NCBI RefSeq assembly: GCF_000827885.1
Contig: NZ_JTKH01000021.1
Span: 62,001 to 126,000 of the forward strand
DNA: 64,000 bases
Origin: Vibrio renipiscarius
Lineage (GTDB): Bacteria > Pseudomonadota > Gammaproteobacteria > Enterobacterales > Vibrionaceae
Direction of reading: 5' to 3'
Positions 53,478 through 62,159 of this stretch are shown here, piece after piece; within the stretch, counting starts at the first letter, position 1, and every line of letters starts with the position of its first letter. The notes beneath the pieces were generated by a model. It worked only from the letters and a program-made list of their open reading frames with translations, was not told the origin of the DNA and made no database searches. Both the position numbers and the translations under genes were made by a program.

Positions 53478-54707
53478 CTATTTCAGTGACACGAACTCGG
53501 GATAAGCGCCTACACCACAGTCGTGTAAATCCATTCCTTCAAGCTCTTCATCTTCAGAGACACGAATACCCACCGTCATCTTAAGAACCCACCAAACCAA
53601 CAGACTCGCGCCAAACACCCAAGCAAAAATAACTGCAGCACCGAATAGTTGAGCGGTGAATGTTGCATCACCATTGCTTAGTGGCACGACCATCAGGCCA
53701 AAGAAACCACACACACCATGCACTGAGATAGCACCCACTGGATCATCAATTTTAAATTTATCGAGCGCAACAATACTAAACACCACAACCACACCAGATA
53801 CCGCACCGATAGCAAGAGCATACATTGGTGATGGTGATAATGGGTCAGCCGTAATCGCGACTAGACCTGCTAACGCACCATTCAAAATCATGGTTAAATC
53901 CGCTTTACCCCATGTTGTTTTACATACCAGCAGTGCTGCAATCGCGCCCGCTGCTGCTGCTGCATTAGTGTTTAGGAAAATTTGTCCAACAGCCGTCGCA
54001 TTTTCAAAGTCAGAGACCATTAACTGCGAACCACCGTTAAAACCAAACCAACCGAACCACAAAATAAAAGTACCTAACGTGGCTAATGGCATGTTTGAAC
54101 CTGGAATAGGGTAAATCTCACCATTCTTACCGTATTTACCTTTACGTGCGCCCAGTAACAATACGCCAGCCAATGCCGCCGATGCACCGGCCATATGCAC
54201 AATACCAGAGCCTGCAAAGTCGCTAAAACCAGCTTCTGATAGGAAACCACCACCCCATGTCCAATAACCTTCCATTGGGTAGATAAAGGCGGTTAATACG
54301 ACCGAAAAGATAAGGAAAGACCACAGCTTCATGCGTTCAGCTACCGCACCAGACACCACTGACATCGCCGTGGCAACAAACACCACTTGGAAGAAGAAAT
54401 CAGATTCTAACGAGTGATCCGCACCTTCACCTTGTGTACCAATCAGCGCGCCAAATGAAGGTAACCACCCTCCTGCACTATTATCGACATACATGATGTT
54501 GTAACCCACCAGCAAGAAAGTAGTACAAGCAATCGCGTACAAACAGATGTTCTTCGTTAAGATTTCAGTGGTGTTTTTTGAACGGACAAGTCCGGCTTCT
54601 AGCATGGCAAAGCCTGCTGCCATCCACATCACTAACGCACCTGAAATAAGGAAGAAAAAAGTGTCAAGGGCGTAGCGTAGTTCACTTACTGTTAATGATA
54701 ATTCCAT
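53478..54707 (-). CDS. amtB: Ammonium transporter AmtB
   Basis: AmtB is a trimeric inner-membrane ammonium channel. I chose the ATG at 54707 (409 residues, MELSLTVSELRYALD), which has AGGAG about eight bases away. The ATG two codons earlier touches the purine run. About 11 helices are visible. The conserved pore histidines are in GSGIVHMAGASAALAG and AISVHGVCGFFGLM, and the family signature FGWFGFNGGSQL is present. The cytoplasmic tail ends with a Cys-containing MDLHDCGVGAYPEF, which GlnK would contact. It follows glnK by 23 bases. Confidence 0.95.
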   Translation of the reverse strand: MELSLTVSELRYALDTFFFLISGALVMWMAAGFAMLEAGLVRSKNTTEILTKNICLYAIACTTFLLVGYNIMYVDNSAGGWLPSFGALIGTQGEGADHSLESDFFFQVVFVATAMSVVSGAVAERMKLWSFLIFSVVLTAFIYPMEGYWTWGGGFLSEAGFSDFAGSGIVHMAGASAALAGVLLLGARKGKYGKNGEIYPIPGSNMPLATLGTFILWFGWFGFNGGSQLMVSDFENATAVGQIFLNTNAAAAAGAIAALLVCKTTWGKADLTMILNGALAGLVAITADPLSPSPMYALAIGAVSGVVVVFSIVALDKFKIDDPVGAISVHGVCGFFGLMVVPLSNGDATFTAQLFGAAVIFAWVFGASLLVWWVLKMTVGIRVSEDEELEGMDLHDCGVGAYPEFVSLK

Positions 54708-54730
54708 ATTCATTCTCCTATCCTTAGCTA

Positions 54731-55078
<348 letters not shown>

Positions 55079-55107
55079 TCAAGGTATGCTGTCTTTTATT
55101 TTTATAC

Positions 55108-55123
55108 TCCAAGTTGCATGCCA
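55108..55123 (-). promoter_or_regulatory. Sigma54 promoter of glnK-amtB
   Basis: On the minus strand TTGGCATGCAACTTGG reads TGGCAT-N5-TTGG, against the consensus TGGCAC-N5-TTGC. The -24 GG is intact. The -12 GC is replaced by GG, the only serious departure. It lies 40 bases upstream of the glnK ATG. Confidence 0.6.
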
Positions 55124-55185
55124 ACTTGTTAAGCTATTGTTTTGGTTAGGTAAGGCATGTTGACAAGCAATGGTAATGTTATTGT

Positions 55186-55202
55186 TGCACCTTAATGGTG
55201 CG
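55186..55202. promoter_or_regulatory. NtrC-binding site 1
   Basis: TGCACC-TTAAT-GGTGCG matches the NtrC consensus TGCACC-N5-GGTGCA at 11 of 12 positions. It is about 63 bases upstream of the sigma54 element. Confidence 0.75.
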
Positions 55203-55271
55203 TAGTGCTCCCGAATATAAAGCAATCTGCGCCATAAAAACCCCATAACCAACCTTATCGATCACGCTCGA

Positions 55272-55288
55272 AGCGCCCATATGGTGCT
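55272..55288. promoter_or_regulatory. NtrC-binding site 2
   Basis: AGCGCC-CATAT-GGTGCT is a second site with the same spacing, 86 bases beyond the first (about eight helical turns). Together they form a typical enhancer. The remaining stretch to 55504 holds no gene; it must carry the promoter of the divergent peptidase gene. Confidence 0.65.
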
Positions 55289-55504
55289 CTCACCGTACTC
55301 CCCATTGAAATATCTCTTTTGCTGTACAGAAAATGGGAAAAACCAAAATGCCTACCTCAGATCACCAGCGAAAACGTGAACCAAGATCACACTTTGAAGT
55401 TAAAGAACACGCTGCTTTGTAAAATTTACAACAAAATACCGACCAATAGAGTAATCACATCAGCGAAATTAATGATTCGCTAACAATTAATTGGTCAAAA
55501 TAAA

Positions 55505-58249
55505 ATGATAAAACGTCCTCTTCTGATTCCTGCAATCAGTCTGATGCTTTTGAGTACTTCAACTTATGCTTTAAGCGGTGATATTGAACGAGATCTCACC
55601 CTTACGGGGACTCCCTCTGGCTGGGGTGAGGATTACCAAAACAAAGAACCTTACATCCTCAAAGCCCTGAGCTATGAAAACAACGGTGGTGGCTGGCTTG
55701 ATGCTGCCTTTGATCGCTCGAGTTCATCGCTTTGGCTAAGTGATAAGAAAAATTCCGATCAATTTAAAAATGAAGTGATTGTCGAATTTAACAACACTGA
55801 GAATATCGGCAGTTTTTTTTATACCCGTCAGAAAAATCAAACTGGCTCCGCTTTGCATTTCAGTCTTTATGCGTCTCAGAGCAATCAAGGTAACAACTTC
55901 TCTTTGATGGCGACCGGTTCTGCTGATATTGATGCTCCTCGTGTTGTTTTGTTTGAATTTGAACCCTTTGAAGCAAAGCGTATCAAACTGGTTTTTGATG
56001 AGGCCATTGGCGATAAAGCTGGAGCTCAAGACTTTGAGTTTTATTCTGTCTCCCCTTTTGACGTTGTCATGAGCTGGTTCACTGACGCAACCATGTCTGC
56101 ACTTAAAGAAGACACACTGTCTCTTGATGACATTTTACTTATTGAGCAGAAAATCGTCGAACTCCCTGATCTAGAGTCATGGGAGCAAGGCTACGATAAG
56201 CATGAATTCTTACTTTATATCGAGATCGCAAAACAGCTTGTTGTGGCACCAGACAGTTTGAGCACCGATGTAGTCGAACTTAATAAAGGACAAGACCGTA
56301 TCGAGTTTAATGACCGCAACGGCATGCACTTCTCTCATAATTACCAAGTCACGGGCGTCGCGGCGGCGGCTGGCGATGAGATTCATGTTTTTGTTGAGAA
56401 CCCTGAATCGAAGTTCGATACCGATCGTGATGTTGAATTAGTGTTTACTCAATACGCGCCAAAACTCACACCTGAAACAGAATGGAATCAAACTGTACGC
56501 TTGAACCACGGTTACAATAAAATCGAAGTTCCCTTCTTAACGGGTGGTTCGATGCAAACTCAAATTCGTCGTGGTGGTCCAATTTACTACCAATATGCGA
56601 ACCCTCAACAAGGTTCAGGAGCCAAAATTCGTATCGCTGGTGGCCAAGATTATCCGGTGATTAGAGGTAGTGATGATGATGCTGATGTACGCAACCTAGT
56701 TGACGGCTATTACCAAGATTATCTCAATGACCGCTCCACAATTGGCGTGGTCGATATTGTGACTGATAATATTATTCACACAGAAACGATTGGGCTGGCG
56801 CACAAAGCATTTAACCAAGATGGCGTATCATCTAGCCGCACGATTGAAAAATGGAACGACATGACGCGCGAGCTCTTCACTATGTTTGATATCGCTGATT
56901 CATCAATGATGATGACTCATATGATCAAAAATAGTGATAACAATGGCTCGGCATCGGCTAGCCCTGGATTTACACAATATCCGGTTGTTTCTTGGTCTCC
57001 ATTCTTATACGTCCATCAGAATCCGGGACGAGAGACATTCTCCATTTATTTGCATGAGATGGCGCATCAACTTGAGCATTCAATGTTACGTCCGCTATAC
57101 CACATATCAACCAACGTGCCTGATCATGTGCTCACCTATAAACACTCTGGCCAAGACAATTTTGCGCGCCATGTGAATAACTTAAACTACAATCGTGCCT
57201 ATGATAAAGCGTTCGAAGACATCTCTAATCAAGTGCCTTTTGACAAGATGCCTGAAACCGTTAAAACCTTAATGTTGGTTCAGCTCGAGTTGTTTAAACC
57301 TGGTTTATGGCAGGAACTGCACCGATCTTTACGTGCATTTGATGACTCAAGCAGCCATGACAGCTATCGTGAATACCTGGTCAGTGAAACCTCAAAAATC
57401 ATTGGCTTGGATATGAGCGAGCATTTCAAACGCTATGGATTCATTGCGGACGATGTCATCATTCATGACATTGGCCACTTGGAGCCAGTCGCGCTGCCGA
57501 CATGGTATGCCACCGTTCGTGGAACGTTTGATTACCAAGGCGACGGCTTTACTGATGCTAACAATGCGAAAATCACTTCTATCTCAGGCAATACCCTGAC
57601 TTTAACCGTGAGTGATGAACAAGAAGAGCACCTACTCGGTTATGAAATTTATCGCGATGGTCAATTGGTTGGCTTTACAGACACCAACACCTTCAAAGAT
57701 AAGAAAGTAAGCCAAAGCAGCCAGTATCAATACTCAGTAAAAGCGGTGGATCGCTCGCTACAAAAGCACAATCCGTCGAATGAGAAGCCAACATTGAACG
57801 GTTTTGCGTCAACCAACGTTTTACTTTCAAGCCAATTCAACCATGCTGATCATGTCACCGCGATCGACACTGAAGATGGCGACATCACTGATATGATTGA
57901 CGTAGAAGGAAGCATTGATACCAATAAAGAAGGCTATTCTAGCGTGACTTATCAAGTAACCGATAGCGATGGTAACTATGCAGAAATGACTCAAGCGGTC
58001 TTTGTGATCACCGCAAGTGATATTGCCGATGCTGCAAACATCGATAAGCTGGCGCAATTAACTCAACAAGCTATCGAGCTGGCGAAATCGGGCCAGGGTC
58101 AATGTGATGCCTACAGCTGGCAAGATTTACAAGACATGACCCAGATGGGTGTTGAAGTGACGACGATGTCATTACCAAGCCGCCAAGAAGCCTTTTCGAC
58201 CACCTTGATGCTCGAAAGCGCTCTAGAAAACTATCGACAGTGCCACTAA
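55505..58249 (+). CDS. Secreted M60-like (enhancin/SslE-type) metallopeptidase
   Basis: The 914-residue precursor has a Sec signal peptide (MIKRPLLIPAISLMLLSTSTYA). An N-terminal discoidin/CBM32-like domain spans about residues 25-175. A beta-rich region (GAGDEIHVFVENPE-type, about 270-390) leads into an M60-like peptidase domain. The zinc site is HEMAHQLEH, residues 517-525. Canonical M60 has HExGH, so the Gly is replaced by Ala. Fibronectin-like and Ig-like (DUF5011-type, DTEDGDITDMIDVEGSID) domains follow near 680-850, then a C-terminal helix with two Cys. M60 proteins of this type act on mucin-like glycoproteins, and a CBM32-like module fits. The start has no clear Shine-Dalgarno sequence. 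The substrate is inferred only. Confidence 0.8.
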   Translation: MIKRPLLIPAISLMLLSTSTYALSGDIERDLTLTGTPSGWGEDYQNKEPYILKALSYENNGGGWLDAAFDRSSSSLWLSDKKNSDQFKNEVIVEFNNTENIGSFFYTRQKNQTGSALHFSLYASQSNQGNNFSLMATGSADIDAPRVVLFEFEPFEAKRIKLVFDEAIGDKAGAQDFEFYSVSPFDVVMSWFTDATMSALKEDTLSLDDILLIEQKIVELPDLESWEQGYDKHEFLLYIEIAKQLVVAPDSLSTDVVELNKGQDRIEFNDRNGMHFSHNYQVTGVAAAAGDEIHVFVENPESKFDTDRDVELVFTQYAPKLTPETEWNQTVRLNHGYNKIEVPFLTGGSMQTQIRRGGPIYYQYANPQQGSGAKIRIAGGQDYPVIRGSDDDADVRNLVDGYYQDYLNDRSTIGVVDIVTDNIIHTETIGLAHKAFNQDGVSSSRTIEKWNDMTRELFTMFDIADSSMMMTHMIKNSDNNGSASASPGFTQYPVVSWSPFLYVHQNPGRETFSIYLHEMAHQLEHSMLRPLYHISTNVPDHVLTYKHSGQDNFARHVNNLNYNRAYDKAFEDISNQVPFDKMPETVKTLMLVQLELFKPGLWQELHRSLRAFDDSSSHDSYREYLVSETSKIIGLDMSEHFKRYGFIADDVIIHDIGHLEPVALPTWYATVRGTFDYQGDGFTDANNAKITSISGNTLTLTVSDEQEEHLLGYEIYRDGQLVGFTDTNTFKDKKVSQSSQYQYSVKAVDRSLQKHNPSNEKPTLNGFASTNVLLSSQFNHADHVTAIDTEDGDITDMIDVEGSIDTNKEGYSSVTYQVTDSDGNYAEMTQAVFVITASDIADAANIDKLAQLTQQAIELAKSGQGQCDAYSWQDLQDMTQMGVEVTTMSLPSRQEAFSTTLMLESALENYRQCH

Positions 58250-58303
58250 GCCATCATTTGCTATGCGGCCACAGTTCTGGCTCAGCAGCAACATGACGAC
58301 ATA

Positions 58304-58333
58304 AAAAAGCGCACCTTTCTTGGTGCGCTTTTT
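58304..58333. terminator. Terminator between the M60-like gene and yacL
   Basis: AAAAAGCGCACC and GGTGCGCTTTTT form a perfect 12-bp stem with a 6-base loop, A and T runs on both sides. It is usable by both convergent genes. Confidence 0.9.
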
Positions 58334-58386
58334 CGTCAATAAAGACCGAATACTAGAACGGTTAAACGAGACTGGATGACTCTCTG

Positions 58387-58758
58387 TTAGCGGTTATTTA
58401 AAAAACGCTGCCACTGCTCGATTGCCAGTGAAAAGTCTTCTAAGCCACAGCTCGCAGTGCTTTCACAATCATAAAAATCATATTCACTATCTGCATCAAG
58501 CTCTTCACCTTGCAACAGCACGTTTTCTTGCACCGTCACTTCATCGCCCAAAATAGAAAGACTGATTTCTTTACCAAGCAGCATGTGCTCTTGCTGTGGT
58601 GCAGCCAAAGCCTGATCAATCAGCTGTTCGACTTGCGCAATCTTCTGCGCATCCTTGCCGATCTCTTCTTGCAGCCAACGTCCTACAATTTCATGCCCCA
58701 TACTGCATTTAACGTAGTATTCGCCCATTAAGGTATTTCTTACAAATTCAAATTCCAT
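58387..58758 (-). CDS. yacL: UPF0231 family protein YacL
   Basis: This 123-residue protein of unknown function belongs to UPF0231. It shows MEFEFVRNTLMGEYYVKCSMGHEIVGRWLQEEIG at the N-terminus and EYDFYDCESTASCGLEDFSLAIEQWQRFL near the C-terminus, both typical. The ATG at 58758 has AGG eight bases before it. A GTG one codon upstream is an unneeded alternative. In E. coli yacL lies beside acnB; acnB is not seen in this window. The protein is acidic and soluble. Confidence 0.9.
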   Translation of the reverse strand: MEFEFVRNTLMGEYYVKCSMGHEIVGRWLQEEIGKDAQKIAQVEQLIDQALAAPQQEHMLLGKEISLSILGDEVTVQENVLLQGEELDADSEYDFYDCESTASCGLEDFSLAIEQWQRFLNNR

Positions 58759-58837
58759 CACAACGGCCTAGCAAATTTCATCGCGGCGAGTATAGCGACA
58801 ACCCATCGTCGAATCAAAGTGGCGCATAACCCACCGA

Positions 58838-60094
58838 CTAGGATTTTTCTTCCTCTGATTGAAACCGTATCTGTGCGTGATAATACTCTCCATCATCTTG
58901 GTGGATAAATGCCCAGCCCATCCTGTCGCAAATTCGGTCCACAATCACCAAGCCACAGCCATAACCCGCATTATATGTTTCATTACCAGCGTGACGATTT
59001 GTGATCACCAATGTTGCACGATCTAAGACGACCTCTATGTCACCAATGCTGTAACTGAAGGCATTTTTGATCAGGTTATTAATGACTATCATCACAAAGC
59101 TTTTTGGTGCCACAATGTTACTGGCGCTATCAATGCGTAACTGATAATTGGCATCTTGCTTGGCAAACAGTGGGGACATTTCGGCCAATTGCGCCTGTAA
59201 CTCTTCCGCTAAATCGCACTCTTGCAAATGGTGGTAGTCAATCTCTTCTTTACCTAACAACAAAAAGGTTTCAGTAAGCACACGCATTTGTTCACAAGCA
59301 AGATCCAATCGATTGATCGCTTTATTCGCCAAGGGCACTTGATCGGGAATTTTACGCAATAAATCGGTCGAGCCACGCATGACCATGATCGGAGTGCGCA
59401 GTTCATGAGAAGCAAAACGGCTAAACTCCTTTTCACGCTGGAAATAGCCCGAGATATTAATCTTGCTGTCCAGCAAGGTTTGCTCAATATGACGCGTTTC
59501 AGCGTAATCGGTATCGACACTAAACATCGGCTGATCCGGCGGCATATGGCGAATCTTGTCTTCTATACGACTGAGCGGCAGTGACAATGAACGCACCACA
59601 TAAACACCATATAACACCACCAGTATTGAGATGAAACCACCAATCACAAAGGTCGAATTGTGTAGACTAAATTCATACTTATCGAGGTAATCATCGGCAT
59701 CATCTTGAAAGACGATGTACAGCATTCCTTGACCAGAAGGATGTTCGGTTACAATAAAGTGTTTATCTTCTTCGCCCAGCAGGTGCTCATAAAATCCCGG
59801 CTTGTTGTAGTCTTGCAGCCAGTCAGGCAGTGTTTTCTCACTCCAGTAAGAGGAAAACTCCGCCTCTTGCGGCAGGCGAGCGTTCGCCCCTTCCAATTGA
59901 TAATCTGCGCTATAGCGGGAAGCTTCGGTGTCGAGCCAATGGTGTAAGCTAATAATTTCAATCTGGTTTTCAGCAAAATAAATCACCGCCCAAAAAGTGC
60001 TGAACATCAATAATGTCATCACTCCAAAACTTAGGCGTATTTTGCGATAAATACTCGGATAATGCTTATGCTTTGATTCGGTAACCTTGGCCAT
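58838..60094 (-). CDS. Sensor histidine kinase
   Basis: This 418-residue membrane kinase has TM1 (about 21-41, SFGVMTLLMFSTFWAVIYFA) and a roughly 110-residue periplasmic sensor with LPDWLQDYNKPGFYEHLLGEEDKHF. TM2 (about 152-172) and a HAMP-like linker follow, then the H-box FASHELRTPIMVM with His230. The ATPase has NNLIKNAFSYS and GYGCGLVIVDRICDRMGW. The D-box is short and degenerate (VLDRATLVITNRHAG lacks a clear DxGxG). The gene starts inside the regulator gene, a 29-base overlap, so the two are coupled. The signal is unknown. Confidence 0.92.
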   Translation of the reverse strand: MAKVTESKHKHYPSIYRKIRLSFGVMTLLMFSTFWAVIYFAENQIEIISLHHWLDTEASRYSADYQLEGANARLPQEAEFSSYWSEKTLPDWLQDYNKPGFYEHLLGEEDKHFIVTEHPSGQGMLYIVFQDDADDYLDKYEFSLHNSTFVIGGFISILVVLYGVYVVRSLSLPLSRIEDKIRHMPPDQPMFSVDTDYAETRHIEQTLLDSKINISGYFQREKEFSRFASHELRTPIMVMRGSTDLLRKIPDQVPLANKAINRLDLACEQMRVLTETFLLLGKEEIDYHHLQECDLAEELQAQLAEMSPLFAKQDANYQLRIDSASNIVAPKSFVMIVINNLIKNAFSYSIGDIEVVLDRATLVITNRHAGNETYNAGYGCGLVIVDRICDRMGWAFIHQDDGEYYHAQIRFQSEEEKS

Positions 60095-60734
60095 GAATTG
60101 TCTCTAATCTGGATTGTTCAAAACCTTTGTCGATCGCACTACGCAAACCATAGATATGACTGCGCAAGGCGTCACTGCTCGGCTCATCATCCCCCCACAC
60201 CGAATCGGTTAATTCTTGTCGTGAAACAATCGCGGGAGCATGGCGTAGTAATTCTTTTAAGATTTGACGCTGAATACGACTGAGCTTAAGTGCGACGCCA
60301 GCTCTTGTGACTTCGTCAGTTTGAGTATTAATGGTGATATCCGCAAAACTTAATTGACCTATATCTTGGCGAGGGCCACGACTCGCTAACGCTTTTACAC
60401 GTAAGCTCAACTCTTGCATCGCAAATGGTTTTAATAAGTAATCATCGCCACCCGCTTCAAAAGCCGCAACTTTGTCATCCAAACTATCTTTCGCGGTGAG
60501 GAACAGGATCGGTGTATTACAAAACTGCTCTTGGCGCAGTTTCTTAACGGCGGTAATACCATCGACTTTTGGCATCATGATATCCATGATGATCACATCA
60601 TAGTGTTGCTTAGCCGCTAATTTTAAGGCGGCTTCTCCATGATACGCACAATCAATTGTCATACCCTCAAGCTCTAAATAGTCGGCAATGGTTTCGGCGA
60701 CATTATGACTGTCATCCACAATGAGTATTTTCAT
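60066..60734 (-). CDS. OmpR-family response regulator
   Basis: This is a 222-residue regulator, taking the start MKILIVDDSHNVAETIADYLELEG at the ATG at 60734. A longer frame to 60776 adds residues of no family type. The receiver has the acidic pair Asp7-Asp8, Asp51 in YDVIIMDIMMPK, Thr in LFLTAKDSLDDK and Lys in YLLKPFAMQEL. The C-terminal winged helix (LKLSRIQRQILKELLRHAPAIVSRQEL ... SHIYGLRSAIDKGFEQSRLETIHGQGYRI) is the Trans_reg_C type. It is divergent from the DUF5666 lipoprotein across an 87-base spacer, which suggests that gene as a target. Confidence 0.94.
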   Translation of the reverse strand: MKILIVDDSHNVAETIADYLELEGMTIDCAYHGEAALKLAAKQHYDVIIMDIMMPKVDGITAVKKLRQEQFCNTPILFLTAKDSLDDKVAAFEAGGDDYLLKPFAMQELSLRVKALASRGPRQDIGQLSFADITINTQTDEVTRAGVALKLSRIQRQILKELLRHAPAIVSRQELTDSVWGDDEPSSDALRSHIYGLRSAIDKGFEQSRLETIHGQGYRIKA

Positions 60735-60821
60735 GCTGTTCCCACATTTCTTCACGAGTGCTTCACGTTTGAGCAATTAGGATACACCCGTTTTAAGCAT
60801 TCTAGTCAGGAAAATAAGTAA

Positions 60822-61985
60822 ATGAAAAAGTTAGTTTTGGTTGGTCTACTGGGCGCAGTGTTAACGGGTTGCGGTGGTGGAGGCGGTGGTGAGTCGAATG
60901 ATAACTCTAGCGGCAATAACGAACGCTTACCAAGCGCAGCACAAGGCACCATCGAACACGTAGCGGGTAATACCATTACGGTTAACGGCCATCAATATGA
61001 TGTCGCAAGTGTGAGCTACCGTGCTGGCGATAATAATGTTGCACTTGATGCCACACAGCTTAGCCCTGGCATGTTAGTCGCTTTATCGACTAATCCTACA
61101 CGCGCAGCAGGTCAACATGTACAGCTAGAACCAACCATTACCGGTGTGGTAACTGCTATTAATCACTCATTGGGTACACTGACTGTTAATGGTATTGATC
61201 TTAAGTTTGCAAATATTTCTACTGAAATTAATGTAAACGACTGGGTCATGGTGTCATCGTTGCCGACCGCTACAGATGGTTACAAAGTACTATCAGTCGT
61301 CAAATTCGAAAATGATATCCTTGAGCAACACTTTGAAATTGAAGGGACCATTTCGAATCTCAACACAAATAACTTAAGCTTCAATCTTGGCGCTGCATTA
61401 ACTGTTTTCTACAATGAAAATTCCGTTGAAGGCGGAGAGCTTAGTAATGGTCTTTGGGTAGAAGTCGAAGGCGAAGCTTCCAATTCAACTATCATTGCGA
61501 CGAATGTTGAAATCGAAACCTACGACAACATAGATAACGATACTGAAATCGAAGGTCTACTTACTTGGGTTTCCAACGATAAAAGCGCCTTTGAACTGAA
61601 CTACCGTGGTCGCTTTAATGTCACTAGTCAAACACGATTTGAAGATGGCAATAAAAACCATTTGATCCAAGGTACAATGGTTGAGGTGACCACAGGTGCC
61701 AACAATATCGCGCTAGAAATCGAATTTGATAACGATGATAACGACACTGGTGATTGGTCGGATAATGACATCGAGCTAATTGGTCATGTATCACAGCTAG
61801 AGATTGATGGTAGCTTTACTATCAACAGTAAAACAGTATTCATCAACAAATATACTGAATTTGACGATGGGCTAACCGATTTTGACTCAATCGATGGCCG
61901 TGTTGTTGAAGTAGAAGCCTACAAAGTAAATGGTCAATACATTGCGAGTGAAATCGAGCTTTACGAAGCTGATCTTGATGACTAA
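60822..61985 (+). CDS. DUF5666 repeat lipoprotein
   Basis: The 387-residue precursor has a lipoprotein signal MKKLVLVGLLGAVLTGC with the lipobox LTGC, Cys17. The mature protein starts CGGGGGGE; position +2 is Gly, so outer-membrane export is expected. A low-complexity linker (SNDNSSGNN) leads to four or five repeats of about 65 residues, DUF5666-like small beta barrels. Examples are AAQGTIEHVAGNTITVNGHQYDV, ITGVVTAINHSLGTLTVNG, EIEGTISNLNTNNLSFNLG, EIEGLLTWVSNDKSAFELN and ELIGHVSQLEIDGSFTINSKTVF. The mature protein is very acidic. DUF5666 has no known activity. It is divergent from a two-component system, and AGGA precedes the ATG by 10 bases. Confidence 0.85.
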   Translation: MKKLVLVGLLGAVLTGCGGGGGGESNDNSSGNNERLPSAAQGTIEHVAGNTITVNGHQYDVASVSYRAGDNNVALDATQLSPGMLVALSTNPTRAAGQHVQLEPTITGVVTAINHSLGTLTVNGIDLKFANISTEINVNDWVMVSSLPTATDGYKVLSVVKFENDILEQHFEIEGTISNLNTNNLSFNLGAALTVFYNENSVEGGELSNGLWVEVEGEASNSTIIATNVEIETYDNIDNDTEIEGLLTWVSNDKSAFELNYRGRFNVTSQTRFEDGNKNHLIQGTMVEVTTGANNIALEIEFDNDDNDTGDWSDNDIELIGHVSQLEIDGSFTINSKTVFINKYTEFDDGLTDFDSIDGRVVEVEAYKVNGQYIASEIELYEADLDD

Positions 61986-62007
61986 ACCATTTCTTTCCTG
62001 ACATTCC

Positions 62008-62032
62008 AAAGCACCTGTTTCGCAGGTGCTTT
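62008..62032 (+). terminator. Terminator of the DUF5666 gene
   Basis: AAAGCACCTG and CAGGTGCTTT form a perfect 10-bp stem with a 5-base loop and a T run. Confidence 0.9.
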
Positions 62033-62159
62033 TTCACATCCCAGAAGTCCACAATTCTCCCTTCATTCATTCCGTTACTCATCACTACTCACGGGAAGAT
62101 TGTCCCGTTGACAAGCCGATGATATCTTTCGCCCCCTCTTTCGCGAACTCAATCCTTCT

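Noticed and set aside
55365..55385. CRP-like site upstream of the M60-like gene
   Set aside because: The half-sites GTGA and TCAC are separated by seven bases, not six, so it is not a proper CRP site.
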